A stretch of DNA of 64,000 nucleotides from DATENM01 sp045807725 (GTDB lineage Bacteria > Acidobacteriota > Blastocatellia > UBA7656), in the NCBI GenBank assembly GCA_045807725.1, contig JBJMGV010000017.1, positions 23,160-87,159 on the forward strand, in the 5' to 3' direction. Below are positions 37,110-46,791 of the stretch, piece after piece. The position numbers were made by a program, and so were the translations under genes. How positions within the stretch are numbered: position 1 is the first letter of the stretch; every line of letters begins with the position of its first letter. The notes under the pieces were generated by a model. That model saw only the letters and a list, made by a program, of their open reading frames with translations, was not told the origin of the DNA and ran no database searches.

Positions 37110-38633
37110 ATGGGATTCTCGGCGATTGATTACATCGTCCTGCTGTTGTACCTCGTGGGCATCACTGTCTTCGGCATGCGCTTTCGCCGCACACAGCGCA
37201 CGGTCAAAGACTACTTCATCGGCTCGAAGGACACCTCGTGGGTCGTCATCAGCCTTTCCATCGTCGCCACTGAAACCAGCACGCTGACCTTGATCGGTGT
37301 GCCGGCGCTGGCTTACTCATCGCAGGCGCGGCCAGAGATGGGCGGCAGCCTGACTTACCTGCAAGTCGTCTTCGGCTACGTCATCGCACGCTTCATCATC
37401 AGCCTGTTGTTCATCCCGGCTTATTTCAAAGGCGAGTTGCTGACGGCTTACGAACTGCTCAAGCGACGCTTCGGCCCGCACACGAAGAACTTCGCCGCGT
37501 CGCTCTTTTTAATTATGCGGGCGCTGGCCGAAGGCGTGCGCGTCTTTGCCGCATCCTTAGTCTTGAGCGCCGTGTTGAGCGCCAGCCTGCCGGGCCTGCC
37601 GCACCTGTGGCTGTGGTCGATTCTCGCCGTCGGCTTGTTGACGCTCGTGTACACCTTTGAAGGCGGCATTGCGGCGGTCATCTGGACGGACCTGATTCAA
37701 CTGGTCATCTACGTGGCTGGCTCGCTGCTGGCCGGATATATGTTATTGCGACTGATCCCCGGCGGCTGGAGCACGGTCGTCGCCGAAGCTGCGCCGGTCA
37801 ACAAGTTTCAAATCATCTCATTCGCGTGGGACTTCAAGCTGCCGTTCACATTCTGGGCGGGGCTGCTGGGCGGCACGTGCTTGACGATGGCCTCGCACGG
37901 CACGGATCAACTGCTCGTGCAGCGCTTGCTGACGTGCCGCGATCAGCGCGACAGCCAGAAAGCGATTATCCTGAGCGGCTTCGTCGTGCTCTTTCAGTTC
38001 GCGCTTTTTCTGTTGATCGGCGTGATGCTGTTCGTCTACTACAAATACTTCCCGCTCGACGCGCAGCTTGCGAGCAACGACGAAATCTTTCCCTTCTTCA
38101 TCGTGCATCGCCTGCCGCACGGCATTTCGGGATTGGTCATCGCGGCCATCTTTGCGGCGGCGATGTCGAACCTGAGCGGCTCGCTCAACTCGCTGGCCTC
38201 GACGACGCTGCTTGATTTCTATAAGCCGCTCGCGGGTCGCGGCAAGAGCGACGAGAGCCTATTGAAATTATCGCGCTGGTTCACCGCCGCGTGGGGCGTC
38301 GTGCTGATCGGGATCGCAGTGCTAGCAAGCGAGCGGGCCGGGTCGGTCTTCACGGTGGGACTGACAATCGCGTCGCTTGTGTACGGGCCAATGCTCGGCG
38401 CGTTCCTGCTCGGCGTGATGAGCCGCCGCGCCAATCAAACCGGCGTGATGACCGGCATGGCCGTGTCGCTGGGATTTATGTTGCTCATCAAAATCTATAC
38501 GCCGATTGCGTGGACGTGGTACGTGCTGATGGGCACGGTGGTCTGTCTCGCGGTCGGCTACGGTGTCAGCCTGCTGGGCAAGCCTTCGACTCAGCCGGCG
38601 GTTGAAACGGTGAGCAGCGCCGCCAACGATTAG
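37110..38633 (+). CDS. Sodium:solute symporter (SSS family), probable amino-sugar importer
   Basis: 507 residues from ATG 37110 (MGFSAIDYIVLLLYLVGITV); the open frame runs upstream to 37023 without a site. About 13 hydrophobic helices are visible. Family signatures are KDYFIGSKDTSW in the first loop, VATETSTLTLIGVPA, and GGIAAVIWTDLIQ further in. The neighbourhood of an amino-sugar kinase, NamZ and a TonB receptor makes GlcNAc or MurNAc a likely solute; this is inference. The next gene starts 169 bp later, separated by a hairpin repeat. Confidence 0.92.
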   Translation: MGFSAIDYIVLLLYLVGITVFGMRFRRTQRTVKDYFIGSKDTSWVVISLSIVATETSTLTLIGVPALAYSSQARPEMGGSLTYLQVVFGYVIARFIISLLFIPAYFKGELLTAYELLKRRFGPHTKNFAASLFLIMRALAEGVRVFAASLVLSAVLSASLPGLPHLWLWSILAVGLLTLVYTFEGGIAAVIWTDLIQLVIYVAGSLLAGYMLLRLIPGGWSTVVAEAAPVNKFQIISFAWDFKLPFTFWAGLLGGTCLTMASHGTDQLLVQRLLTCRDQRDSQKAIILSGFVVLFQFALFLLIGVMLFVYYKYFPLDAQLASNDEIFPFFIVHRLPHGISGLVIAAIFAAAMSNLSGSLNSLASTTLLDFYKPLAGRGKSDESLLKLSRWFTAAWGVVLIGIAVLASERAGSVFTVGLTIASLVYGPMLGAFLLGVMSRRANQTGVMTGMAVSLGFMLLIKIYTPIAWTWYVLMGTVVCLAVGYGVSLLGKPSTQPAVETVSSAAND

Positions 38634-38678
38634 GATTATGGAGCAGCTTACAAGACAATTTGTCAGGCAGTCAGCGGC

Positions 38679-38775
38679 ATTCACCGCAGAGACGCAGAGA
38701 ACACGGAGCAGGCGCAGAGAAGATCACGTTTTTGCTCTGCGCCCTCTCAGCGTTCTCTGCGTCTCTGCGGTGAAT
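38679..38775. repeat. Perfect 24-bp inverted repeat (ATTCACCGCAGAGACGC family)
   Basis: 38679-38702 is the exact reverse complement of 38752-38775. The arms begin with the same 17 bases as the element at 7551. It sits between the symporter and the NamZ-fusion gene. In frame it translates to TAETQRTRSRRRED and LCVSAVN, extending the next gene's open frame falsely to 38638. Confidence 0.92.
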
Positions 38776-38802
38776 CGGTTTACTCCTCAGACACTCCATC
38801 GC

Positions 38803-41325
38803 ATGCTGGTCAATGCGATAGTTGTCTTCATCCTGATCGCAACCCTCTTGCCATTTCCACTGCTCGCGCAACGCAAAGCCGCAGCCGATCACGCTTCAAC
38901 GCTCACGCAAGCCGCGCCCGAAGCCGTTGGGATGTCGAGCGAGCGGCTGGCGCGAATTGATGAAGCCGTGCGCGAGTCTATCGAACGCAAAGAGACGCCG
39001 GGCGCGGTCGTGCTGGTCGCACGGCGCGGGCGCGTCGTTTATCGCAAAGCCTTCGGCGACCGCGCGATTGAGCCGCAGCGCGAGGCGATGACGGTTGACA
39101 CGATCTTCGATCTCGCGTCGCTTACGAAAGTCGTCGCAACAACGACAGCAATCATGATGTTAGTCGAGCGCGGCAAGCTGAGCCTCGCTGATCCAGTCTC
39201 GCTCTACATTCCTGAGTTTGCCGCAAACGGCAAAGAGCGCGTCACTATCGAGCAGGTGATGACGCACCGCGCCGGCCTCGTGCCGGATAACGAAATCGCC
39301 GATTACGTCGGCGTGACGGTCAATCCGCTCGAAGAGATTTACAAGCTGCGACCAAGTTATGAGCCGGGCACGCGCTTCGTTTATTCGGACGTTGGCTTCA
39401 TCGTCGCGGCAGAGATCGTCCGCCGCGTCTCAGGCAAACGCATTGATGAGTTCGCCCGCGAAAACATCTTCGCGCCGCTCGGAATGAAAGATACGCGCTA
39501 TCTGCCGATAGTGCAGGGGCCGGGGGTCGAGGGCCGGGGGCCTGAAGGAACAGCGGTAGAGGCTGGCGGCGACGGAATGCAGAGGGACGAGAATAACAAG
39601 CGTGCTATCTCAACCCGGCCCCTGCACCGCATCGCGCCGACTGAAAACCGCGAAGGGCGCTGGATGCGCGGCGAAGTCCACGACCCACGCTCCTACGAGA
39701 TGGGCGGCGTCGCCGGTCACGCCGGACTCTTCTCGACCGCAGATGACCTGGCCATCTTCTGCCAGATGATGTTGAACAAAGGTGAGCTGAACGGCACGCG
39801 CATTCTTGCGCCTTACACCATTGAGCGAATGCTCGATGCGCACACGCTGCCGACTTCGCAGATGCGCGGCATCGGCTGGGATGTCAACACCAGCTTCTCA
39901 AGTAATCGCGGCGACCTCTTCCCGGTTGGCACGTTCGGCCACACCGGCTTCACCGGCACGAGTTTGTGGCTCGACCCGGCGAGCGAAACATTTGTAATTG
40001 TGCTTACGAACCGCGTTCACCCGACAGGTCACGGCGACGTGACGCGGCTGCGCTCATTCATCGCTTCGATTGTCGCGGCGAGCATCACCGCGCCGCCTTA
40101 CGCGCCGGTCTTTGATTCGCTCGCCTCAGGCGTCTCAGTCATCGAAGCGCCGCGCGCCGCCGTCAATCGCAGCGGGCCGCTGGTCGGGCCATTGCGTCCC
40201 GTGCTCACCGGCATTGACGTGTTGAGCCGTGACGGCTTCAAGGCGCTCGAAGGCCGACGTGTAGGATTGATTACTAACCACACGGGGCTTGACCGCGAAG
40301 GCCGTTCCACAATTGATCGGCTGGCGGCGGCGTCCAACTTGAAACTCGTCGCGCTCTTTTCGCCCGAACACGGGCTGCGCGGCATCGAAGACGCGAACGT
40401 TAAGAGCCTGCGCGACGAGAAGACCGGCCTGCCCATCTTCAGCTTGTATGACACGGGGACGAAGCGACCGACCGACGAGATGCTCGCCGGCATAGACACG
40501 CTGGTCTTCGACATACAGGATGTCGGGGCGCGCTTCTACACCTACATCACGACGATGATGTACGCGATGGAAGAAGCGGCGCGGCGCAAGATCAAGTTCG
40601 TCGTGCTCGACCGCCCGAATCCCATCAACGGCTACGACATCGAAGGGCCGATTGCCGACGCCGACCTGCTGTCGTTCACTTCGCCTTATCCAATTCCGGT
40701 GCGACACGGCCTGACGATGGGCGAGCTGGCACAACTGTTCAACGGCGAGCGCAAGCTTGGCCTGGACCTCACGGTCATCAAGATGGAAGGCTGGCGGCGG
40801 GCCGATTACTTTGACGCCACGTCGCTCGTGTGGGTCAACCCGTCGCCGAATATGCGCAGCCTGAACGAGGCTATGCTCTATCCCGGCATCGGCTTGCTTG
40901 AGACCACGAATCTGTCGGTCGGGCGCGGCACGGACACGCCTTTTGAATTGATCGGCGCGCCGTGGATCGATCCCACGCGGCTGAGCGATGCGCTCAATCG
41001 CGCAGGGCTTGCCGGTGTGCGCTTCGTGCCAGTAAGATTCACACCGAAGTCATCGAAGTTCGCGGGCGAAAGCTGTGGCGGCGTCAACCTTGTCATTACC
41101 GACCGCGCGAGCTTGCGAGCAGTGGCCGTTGGCTTTGAAATCGCTTACCAGTTAAACCGGCTCTATTCAGGAACCTGGAAGATTGACGATTACCTGCGCT
41201 TGCTCGCCAACCGCGCGACGCTGGCGGCTTTGAAAGAAGGAAAAACGCCCGCCGACTTTTTCCGCGTCTATCAGAGCGGGTTGGCGGAGTTTGCTCGCAT
41301 CAGGCAGAAGTATCTGCTGTATTGA
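38803..41325 (+). CDS. Serine hydrolase (beta-lactamase fold) fused to NamZ/DUF1343 exo-N-acetylmuramidase
   Basis: 840 residues from ATG 38803, giving a signal peptide (MLVNAIVVFILIATLLPFPL ...LAQ). The first domain (about 40-440) is a class C beta-lactamase/D-alanyl peptidase-like hydrolase with SLTK (Ser106, Lys109), YSD and HTG (His380). The second (about 470-840) is DUF1343, the NamZ family that removes MurNAc from the non-reducing end of glycan strands: GLITNHTG, LFSPEHGLRG, DRPNPING, PSPNMRS. It is probably periplasmic, combining peptide trimming with muramidase action. Oddity: an in-frame 117-nt inverted-repeat element (39511-39627) interrupts the first domain between LPI and RIAPTE. 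The upstream extension to 38638 is a repeat artefact. Confidence 0.9.
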   Translation: MLVNAIVVFILIATLLPFPLLAQRKAAADHASTLTQAAPEAVGMSSERLARIDEAVRESIERKETPGAVVLVARRGRVVYRKAFGDRAIEPQREAMTVDTIFDLASLTKVVATTTAIMMLVERGKLSLADPVSLYIPEFAANGKERVTIEQVMTHRAGLVPDNEIADYVGVTVNPLEEIYKLRPSYEPGTRFVYSDVGFIVAAEIVRRVSGKRIDEFARENIFAPLGMKDTRYLPIVQGPGVEGRGPEGTAVEAGGDGMQRDENNKRAISTRPLHRIAPTENREGRWMRGEVHDPRSYEMGGVAGHAGLFSTADDLAIFCQMMLNKGELNGTRILAPYTIERMLDAHTLPTSQMRGIGWDVNTSFSSNRGDLFPVGTFGHTGFTGTSLWLDPASETFVIVLTNRVHPTGHGDVTRLRSFIASIVAASITAPPYAPVFDSLASGVSVIEAPRAAVNRSGPLVGPLRPVLTGIDVLSRDGFKALEGRRVGLITNHTGLDREGRSTIDRLAAASNLKLVALFSPEHGLRGIEDANVKSLRDEKTGLPIFSLYDTGTKRPTDEMLAGIDTLVFDIQDVGARFYTYITTMMYAMEEAARRKIKFVVLDRPNPINGYDIEGPIADADLLSFTSPYPIPVRHGLTMGELAQLFNGERKLGLDLTVIKMEGWRRADYFDATSLVWVNPSPNMRSLNEAMLYPGIGLLETTNLSVGRGTDTPFELIGAPWIDPTRLSDALNRAGLAGVRFVPVRFTPKSSKFAGESCGGVNLVITDRASLRAVAVGFEIAYQLNRLYSGTWKIDDYLRLLANRATLAALKEGKTPADFFRVYQSGLAEFARIRQKYLLY
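39511..39627. repeat. Inverted-repeat element inserted in frame within the serine hydrolase domain
   Basis: GTGCAGGGGCCGGG (39511-39524) is the exact reverse complement of CCCGGCCCCTGCAC (39614-39627). The 117-nt segment is 39 codons and encodes a Gly/Glu/Arg-rich low-complexity insert (QGPGVEGRGPEGTAVEAGG). Its GGGGCCGGG words match the intergenic repeat at 61000 and 61350. Confidence 0.7.
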
Positions 41326-41435
41326 TGAAGGCGCGGCGCGGCCCTGGTCCGTCGCGCGCTACCAGAGAAAGAAGCGCGCCAGTTGACGAAGCGCTTCCGA
41401 AGTTTTCGCTTACTAATAAGGAATGGAGGCAACCT

Positions 41436-44400
41436 ATGTCACCGATTTTCAGGAAAGCAGTGAGTGCATTTCTGCTCCTGGGCCTGTTCGTGATGGCCAT
41501 CCCGGCCCACGCTCAGGACATCACGGGCAGCATCGTCGGCATCGTCCACGATGCCAACGGCGCGGCGGTCGCCGGCGCGACTATAACCGTCAGGGATTTG
41601 ACCAAAGATGTAGTCGCCCGCACGCTGACCACTAACGAGGACGGCGTGTATTCAGCGCCGCTCTTGCTGGCCGGTCGCTACGCCGTCACAGTCGAGGCGA
41701 CGGGCTTTAAGAAATATACCAAGACCGACATCCAACTGAACGTCAACGACCGGCTCACGGTTGACGTGACGCTCGAAGCCGGCGCGATCACCGAAGAGAT
41801 ACACGTCGAAGCCGGCGCGACTCAGGTCGAGTTGCAGACCGCGACCGCCGGCAGCCTCGTCTCGAGCGTCGAGGTGCGCGAGCTGCCACTCAACAACCGC
41901 AACTTCGTGCAACTGGTCACGCTGCTGCCGGGCGTCAGCTCGACGATGACCGACCAGGCTTACATCGGCACGACCAACCCGTTCGGGCAGACCAACACGA
42001 TCTCCATCTCGATCAACGGCGGGCGCACAAGCCAGAATGCCTGGACGATTGACGGCGCAGACAACGTTGATCGCGGCTCGAACCTGACCCTGTTGAACTA
42101 TCCGAGCGTTGACGCCATCGCCGAGTTCAAGGTGCTGCGCAACCATTACAGCGCCGAGTATGGACGCAGCGCCAGTGGTCACGTCAACGTCATCACCAAG
42201 TCGGGCGGACACGATTTTCACGGCAACTTCTACGAGTTCTTCCGCAACGACAAGCTGAACGCCAACCCCTTCTTCAACAACCTGACGGGCCGCTTCACAA
42301 CCGACCCGACCGCCAAAGCGCCCGATGTGATTGTCGCTCAGAGCGACCCGCGCGCAGGCCACGAGCGCACGGCGCGTCCCATCCTGCGCTACAACAACTT
42401 CGGCTACACCATCGGCGGGCCGGTCTTCATTCCCGGTGTCTACAACAAGGATCACAACAAGACCTTCTTCTTCTTCTCGCAGGAATTCCGCCGCGTCATC
42501 ACCTACGCCAGCCTCAACGCGACGGTGCCGAGCGCGGCAGAGCGGCAAGGCATCTTCTCCGCGCCCATCTGCATAGCGACCAACGCCGCCGGCACAGCCT
42601 GTACGCAGTCGGCGACTTCAATCGCCAACATCAACCCGGCGGCGCGGGCCTACCTGCAAGACATCTACAGCAATATCCCGCTGCCGAACTCCGGCACGAA
42701 CACGCTGATTAGTAATGTGCGTAACGTCTTCAACCATCGCCAGGAGCTGGTGCGCGTTGACCACAACTTCAGCCCCAAGGTGACGCTCGCCGTGCGTTAC
42801 CTGCACGACACTATCCCGACTGAAGAGCCGGGCGGCTTGTTCACAGGTCTAACCGTGCCGGGCGTGGCGACGACCAGGACCGATTCGCCGGGCTACTCGT
42901 GGGTGGCGCGCAGCGTTCAAACGCTGCGCCCGACGCTGCTCAACGAAGTTGGCTATGCCTTCTCTTACGGCGCGATCATCAGCCGCCCGATTGGCTTGGC
43001 GCTGAGCGAGAACTCGCCGAATGTGACTTCGGCAATCAAGCTGCCGTTTGCGGTGACGCTCGACCGCATTCCAAGCATCTCGCCCGGTTACGCAGGCGTC
43101 GCCGGCTTCGGCCCGTATGATGATTTCAACCGCAACCACAACGTCTTTGACAATGTCACCTGGATTCGCGGCACGCACACGTTGAAGTTCGGCACCAGCA
43201 TGAACTTCTACCAGAAGACCGAGAACGCCGGCGGCAACAACGTCGGCGCGTTCAGCTTCGCCACGACGCCGCGTCCGGCAGGCTCCGCCGCGACGACGAC
43301 GATGCAGCAGTGGGCCAACTTCCTGCTCGGCAACGTCTCGACCTTCACGCAGGCCGACCAGGATTTGACGCCCGACATTCGCATGCGTCAGTTCGAGTTC
43401 TACGCGCAGGACGACTTCCGCTGGAAGCCGAACCTGACGATCAACATCGGCGTGCGCTATTCGCGTTTCCGCCAGCCGTATGACAAGAGCGGCAAGCTGA
43501 CCAACTTTGACCCGGCGGCTTATGACCCAACCAAAGCCGTGCAGATCAATGCAACGACCGGCAACATCATTCCGGGCACGGGCGATCCGCTCAACGGCAT
43601 TCTCATCGCCGGCCAGAGCTCGCCATTCGGCGACAAGATCGCGCCCGAAAGCAACAACAACTTCGCGCCGGTCTTCGGCTTCGCGTGGGACCCGAACAAG
43701 GATGGCAAGACCTCCATTCGCGGCGGCTATGGCATCAGCTACGACGTGTCGCTGGTGGGCGTGCTCGAACAGAACATCTTCGGCAACCCGCCTTATGTAA
43801 ATAACGTCACAATCAGCAACACGGTGCTGAACAACCCGGCCTCGGTGCTGCCGTCCATCTCTGCCGCGCCGAAAGCCATTCGCGGCACGCCGAACACCAA
43901 GGACATGCCTTACGTGCAGCAGTGGAGCCTCGACATCCAGCGCGAGCTGGCGAAGAGCTTCGTCATCGCGGTCGGCTATTATGGCTCGAAGGGGACGCAC
44001 CTGCCGGGCATCGTTGACCTCAACGAAGTGCCGCCGGGTGCGGCGGTCGCCGCCGGCATCATCACGCCGGGGACGCAGGTGACAGCCGCGCTGACGCCGC
44101 GCCTGAATGCGGTGCGCCCGTACAAAGGCTTCTCTTCGATTGGCAGCATCCAGAACTGGTTCAACTCGAACTACAACTCGTTGCAAGTCGCGGTGGACAA
44201 GTCGTTCAAGGATAGCTCGCTCGTGCGCCTGTCTTACACGTGGTCGCACGCGCTGACGGATAACCAGACCGACCGCAACAGCGCGCCGCAGAGCATCTAC
44301 GACCGCGCTGCCGATTACGGCCCGTCGCAACTCGACCGCCGCCACATCCTGTCGCTCAACTACGTCTACATGCTGCCGTTCTTCCGCAACCAGCATGGCT

Positions 44401-44882
44401 TCCTCGGCCAGACACTGGGCGGCTGGGAGTTCTCAGGCATCACCAGCGCCGCCAGTGGCTCGCCCTTCACGGTGACGACGACCGGCATTGATCCGGGGGC
44501 GCTCGGCTTCCTCGGAACCAGCCCGGCGGCGGGCCGCCCGGACCTGACAGGCTCTCCGACTCTGCCTAGGGGCGCTCGCACGCGCTTCCAGTACTTCAAC
44601 CCGTTCGCCTTCCAGTTGGTGCCAGCGGGCGTGACTCGTCCCGGCAACTCGCCGCGCGGCATCATCATTGGGCCGGGCTACCAGAAGTGGGATATGACAT
44701 TGGCCAAGCGCTGGAAGTTCACCGAGAACGTCAACCTGCAATTCCGCGCCGAAGCCTATAATGTGTTCAACCATACAAATTTCCTTGGCCTGAACACTAC
44801 CTTCGGCAGCACAACCTTCGGGCAAGTCACGGGCACGCGCGATCCGCGCCTGATTCAGTTTGCCCTGAAGCTGTACTACTAA
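41436..44882 (+). CDS. Oar-like TonB-dependent receptor
   Basis: 1148 residues. ATG 41436 has GGAGGCAACCT upstream and gives a signal peptide (MSPIFRKAVSAFLLLGLFVM ... AHAQ). A carboxypeptidase-regulatory-like domain (about 25-110: DITGSIVGIVHDANGAAVAG), a plug with ELPLNNRNF, and a large barrel ending ALKLYY follow. The frame is open to 41322, but the upstream part is not a signal sequence. It lies 110 bp after the NamZ fusion on the same strand, so it could import muropeptides or amino-sugar oligomers. It is a different branch from the receptor at 10166. Confidence 0.92.
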   Translation: MSPIFRKAVSAFLLLGLFVMAIPAHAQDITGSIVGIVHDANGAAVAGATITVRDLTKDVVARTLTTNEDGVYSAPLLLAGRYAVTVEATGFKKYTKTDIQLNVNDRLTVDVTLEAGAITEEIHVEAGATQVELQTATAGSLVSSVEVRELPLNNRNFVQLVTLLPGVSSTMTDQAYIGTTNPFGQTNTISISINGGRTSQNAWTIDGADNVDRGSNLTLLNYPSVDAIAEFKVLRNHYSAEYGRSASGHVNVITKSGGHDFHGNFYEFFRNDKLNANPFFNNLTGRFTTDPTAKAPDVIVAQSDPRAGHERTARPILRYNNFGYTIGGPVFIPGVYNKDHNKTFFFFSQEFRRVITYASLNATVPSAAERQGIFSAPICIATNAAGTACTQSATSIANINPAARAYLQDIYSNIPLPNSGTNTLISNVRNVFNHRQELVRVDHNFSPKVTLAVRYLHDTIPTEEPGGLFTGLTVPGVATTRTDSPGYSWVARSVQTLRPTLLNEVGYAFSYGAIISRPIGLALSENSPNVTSAIKLPFAVTLDRIPSISPGYAGVAGFGPYDDFNRNHNVFDNVTWIRGTHTLKFGTSMNFYQKTENAGGNNVGAFSFATTPRPAGSAATTTMQQWANFLLGNVSTFTQADQDLTPDIRMRQFEFYAQDDFRWKPNLTINIGVRYSRFRQPYDKSGKLTNFDPAAYDPTKAVQINATTGNIIPGTGDPLNGILIAGQSSPFGDKIAPESNNNFAPVFGFAWDPNKDGKTSIRGGYGISYDVSLVGVLEQNIFGNPPYVNNVTISNTVLNNPASVLPSISAAPKAIRGTPNTKDMPYVQQWSLDIQRELAKSFVIAVGYYGSKGTHLPGIVDLNEVPPGAAVAAGIITPGTQVTAALTPRLNAVRPYKGFSSIGSIQNWFNSNYNSLQVAVDKSFKDSSLVRLSYTWSHALTDNQTDRNSAPQSIYDRAADYGPSQLDRRHILSLNYVYMLPFFRNQHGFLGQTLGGWEFSGITSAASGSPFTVTTTGIDPGALGFLGTSPAAGRPDLTGSPTLPRGARTRFQYFNPFAFQLVPAGVTRPGNSPRGIIIGPGYQKWDMTLAKRWKFTENVNLQFRAEAYNVFNHTNFLGLNTTFGSTTFGQVTGTRDPRLIQFALKLYY

Positions 44883-44883
44883 A

Positions 44884-44982
44884 AGAAAGGCGAAAGGGGA
44901 AAGGGGAAGGGCGAAAGGGAAAGAGATCAAGCCATCCTGGTAGTTCTTTACCTTTACCCTTTTCCCTCTTCCCTTTCGCCTC
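44884..44982. repeat. Imperfect inverted repeat (GGCGAAAGGGGAAAGG family)
   Basis: Purine-rich GAAAGGCGAAAGGGGAAAGG words on the left are mirrored by CCCTTTTCCCTCTTCCC and CTTTCGCC on the right. It starts immediately after the TonB receptor stop and may act as its terminator. Confidence 0.75.
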
Positions 44983-45109
44983 GGTTTTCGAGCCGAGCCG
45001 AAGGCTGAGCACAGCCGGGCGGACTGATGCGCCAGCGCCGCACACTTGCCGAATCATTGTTGATGAATCTTGATTACAGCGGCGATGACTTTGTTGATGA
45101 GCGCAGCGA

Positions 45110-46369
45110 TTATTTTTGCTTTTGCGTGACGACGCGGCCCGCCTTCATCACGAAAGCGATCTGTTCGAGGCGAGCCACGTCAGCGAGCGGGTCGCCGGCG
45201 ACGGCGATGATGTCGGCGAGCTTGCCCTGCGCGACCTCGCCGGTTTGATCGTCGATGCCCAGCAGCCGCGCGGCGTCGAGCGTGCCAGCGCGAATCGCTT
45301 CGGCCCGGCTCAGTCCAGCCTTCACCAGCCAGATGATCTCGCGCGCGTTGTGGCCGTGCAGACCGGCAACCGCGTCCGAACCGGCAACGACCCAGACGTC
45401 GGCCCGCTTTGCCCGCTTCAGGTTCTCAAGATTGTGGCTACGCAACCTCTCAAAGAACGCCCACGTCGATTCATCGAAGGCGAACTGGCTCTTGTGCTCA
45501 AGGTAATGCGTCGGCAGGTAAAGCGTCGGAACCAGCGCCGTGTGATGCTTGACCAGTAGCCCGATAGCTTCATCATCCAGAAACGAGCCGTGCTCGATTG
45601 ACGCGCAGCCGCCTTCGACCGCCGCTTTGACGGCGGAAGCTTCGTGCGCGTGGACGGCGACCTTCAAACCGGCTCTGGCGGCCTCTTCAGTGGCGGCGGC
45701 AATCTCTTCACGGCTGATCAGCGGCACACCGCGCGGATCGACGCCTTCAAATATCTTGATGACATCGACGCCTTCGCTGACACGTTGACGAACGAGCTGG
45801 CGCATACGCTCAAGCCGCGCCGCCCTGTCGCCGCCGTAGAGATCATCAGGCATCAGCGGCTCGCCCGACACCAGCATACGCGGCCCTACGGCTTCGCCAC
45901 GCTTCACGGCGTCGCGCAGTCGCAGGTCAACGCCGAGGCTGTCGCCGAGATTGCGAATCGTCGTGTAGCCGCCTTCGAGCGTGCGGCGCGCGTTGTCGGC
46001 GGCGGCACGCATTGTCGCTTCCGTGCCGCTCTCGCCTTCTGGCGGGAAATGGCCAGCGGCGTCGAAGTGATAGGTGATGTGCGTGTGCGCGTCGATCAAG
46101 CCGGGCAGCAGCGTCACGTCACCGAGGTCGATCACTTGCGCGCCCGCCGGCACAGCCAGCCGCTCGCCGGCGGCTTTGATGCGCTCGCCTTCAACTAAAA
46201 CGACCGCGTTAGCAATCAACCGCCCGCTTCGGACATCGAGCAGTCGCGCGGCGCGCAGAGCGATCAACGAAGGCGCGGCTTGTTTCTCGGCGCGCTGAAC
46301 CGGCGCGCAGGTCGGCGTGATGACGAGAAGCAGAAAGACGATGAAGCGGCGGGCGTAACGGCTAACCAT
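45110..46369 (-). CDS. Metal-dependent amidohydrolase, exported (imidazolonepropionase/prolidase-like)
   Basis: 419 residues. The N-terminal hydrophobic segment is followed by Cys (TPTCAP), a possible lipobox. The amidohydrolase metal sites are complete: DAHTHITYHF (HxH), a Lys-containing strand (VIKIFEG), HAHEAS, SIEHGSFLDDEA and AGSDAVAGLHG. This subfamily includes Xaa-Arg/Lys/Pro dipeptidases, so hydrolysis of a blocked or cyclic peptide in the periplasm is likely. It is paralogous to 61624-62976. Confidence 0.9.
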   Translation of the reverse strand: MVSRYARRFIVFLLLVITPTCAPVQRAEKQAAPSLIALRAARLLDVRSGRLIANAVVLVEGERIKAAGERLAVPAGAQVIDLGDVTLLPGLIDAHTHITYHFDAAGHFPPEGESGTEATMRAAADNARRTLEGGYTTIRNLGDSLGVDLRLRDAVKRGEAVGPRMLVSGEPLMPDDLYGGDRAARLERMRQLVRQRVSEGVDVIKIFEGVDPRGVPLISREEIAAATEEAARAGLKVAVHAHEASAVKAAVEGGCASIEHGSFLDDEAIGLLVKHHTALVPTLYLPTHYLEHKSQFAFDESTWAFFERLRSHNLENLKRAKRADVWVVAGSDAVAGLHGHNAREIIWLVKAGLSRAEAIRAGTLDAARLLGIDDQTGEVAQGKLADIIAVAGDPLADVARLEQIAFVMKAGRVVTQKQK

Positions 46370-46464
46370 ACTTCAACGGTATCGCAGACGGCGAAGGTCG
46401 GCAACCGCGCCGCCTGCTCATTCGTCGCTGCGTTTGAGCGGCGTTCGAGTGGTAAAATAATTCT

Positions 46465-46770
46465 ATGAACAAGGGGTATGATATCCAGGTGTCGCGCGCG
46501 CCCGATGGCCAGGTCATCTTCACGCGCGATGCGAATGTGCCGCTACAACATGAATGCGTCATCGTTAATGGCGAAGGGAGCGAAACGCCCGCCAATGTCG
46601 TGTTCATCCACCTACAGATTCTTCACGACGGCTCGCGCTTTCCCGTCTGGGTCTGCGAGTCGCCCGATATCATCAACGATCCGAATCTGGTCAGCCGCTT
46701 CACCATCGACCGCAAGGACGAGATCATCGCAGCCTTCAAGCAGTGGCAGGAGCGCCACCGCAATCGCTGA
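46465..46770 (+). CDS. Hypothetical protein, 101 aa
   Basis: Small soluble protein, MNKGYDIQVSRAPDGQVIFT at the N-terminus, with beta-rich first two thirds and a C-terminal helix (RKDEIIAAFKQWQERHRNR). No family recognised. It is divergent from the amidohydrolase and convergent with the decayed histidine kinase. The codon pattern is that of a real gene. Confidence 0.55.
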   Translation: MNKGYDIQVSRAPDGQVIFTRDANVPLQHECVIVNGEGSETPANVVFIHLQILHDGSRFPVWVCESPDIINDPNLVSRFTIDRKDEIIAAFKQWQERHRNR

Positions 46771-46791
46771 CGGTGACGTTCAACAGGGCGC

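Noticed and set aside
38638..38802. N-terminal 55 codons upstream of the NamZ fusion as part of the protein
   Set aside because: The stretch is the translation of an intergenic hairpin (38679-38775). A signal peptide starts at 38803.
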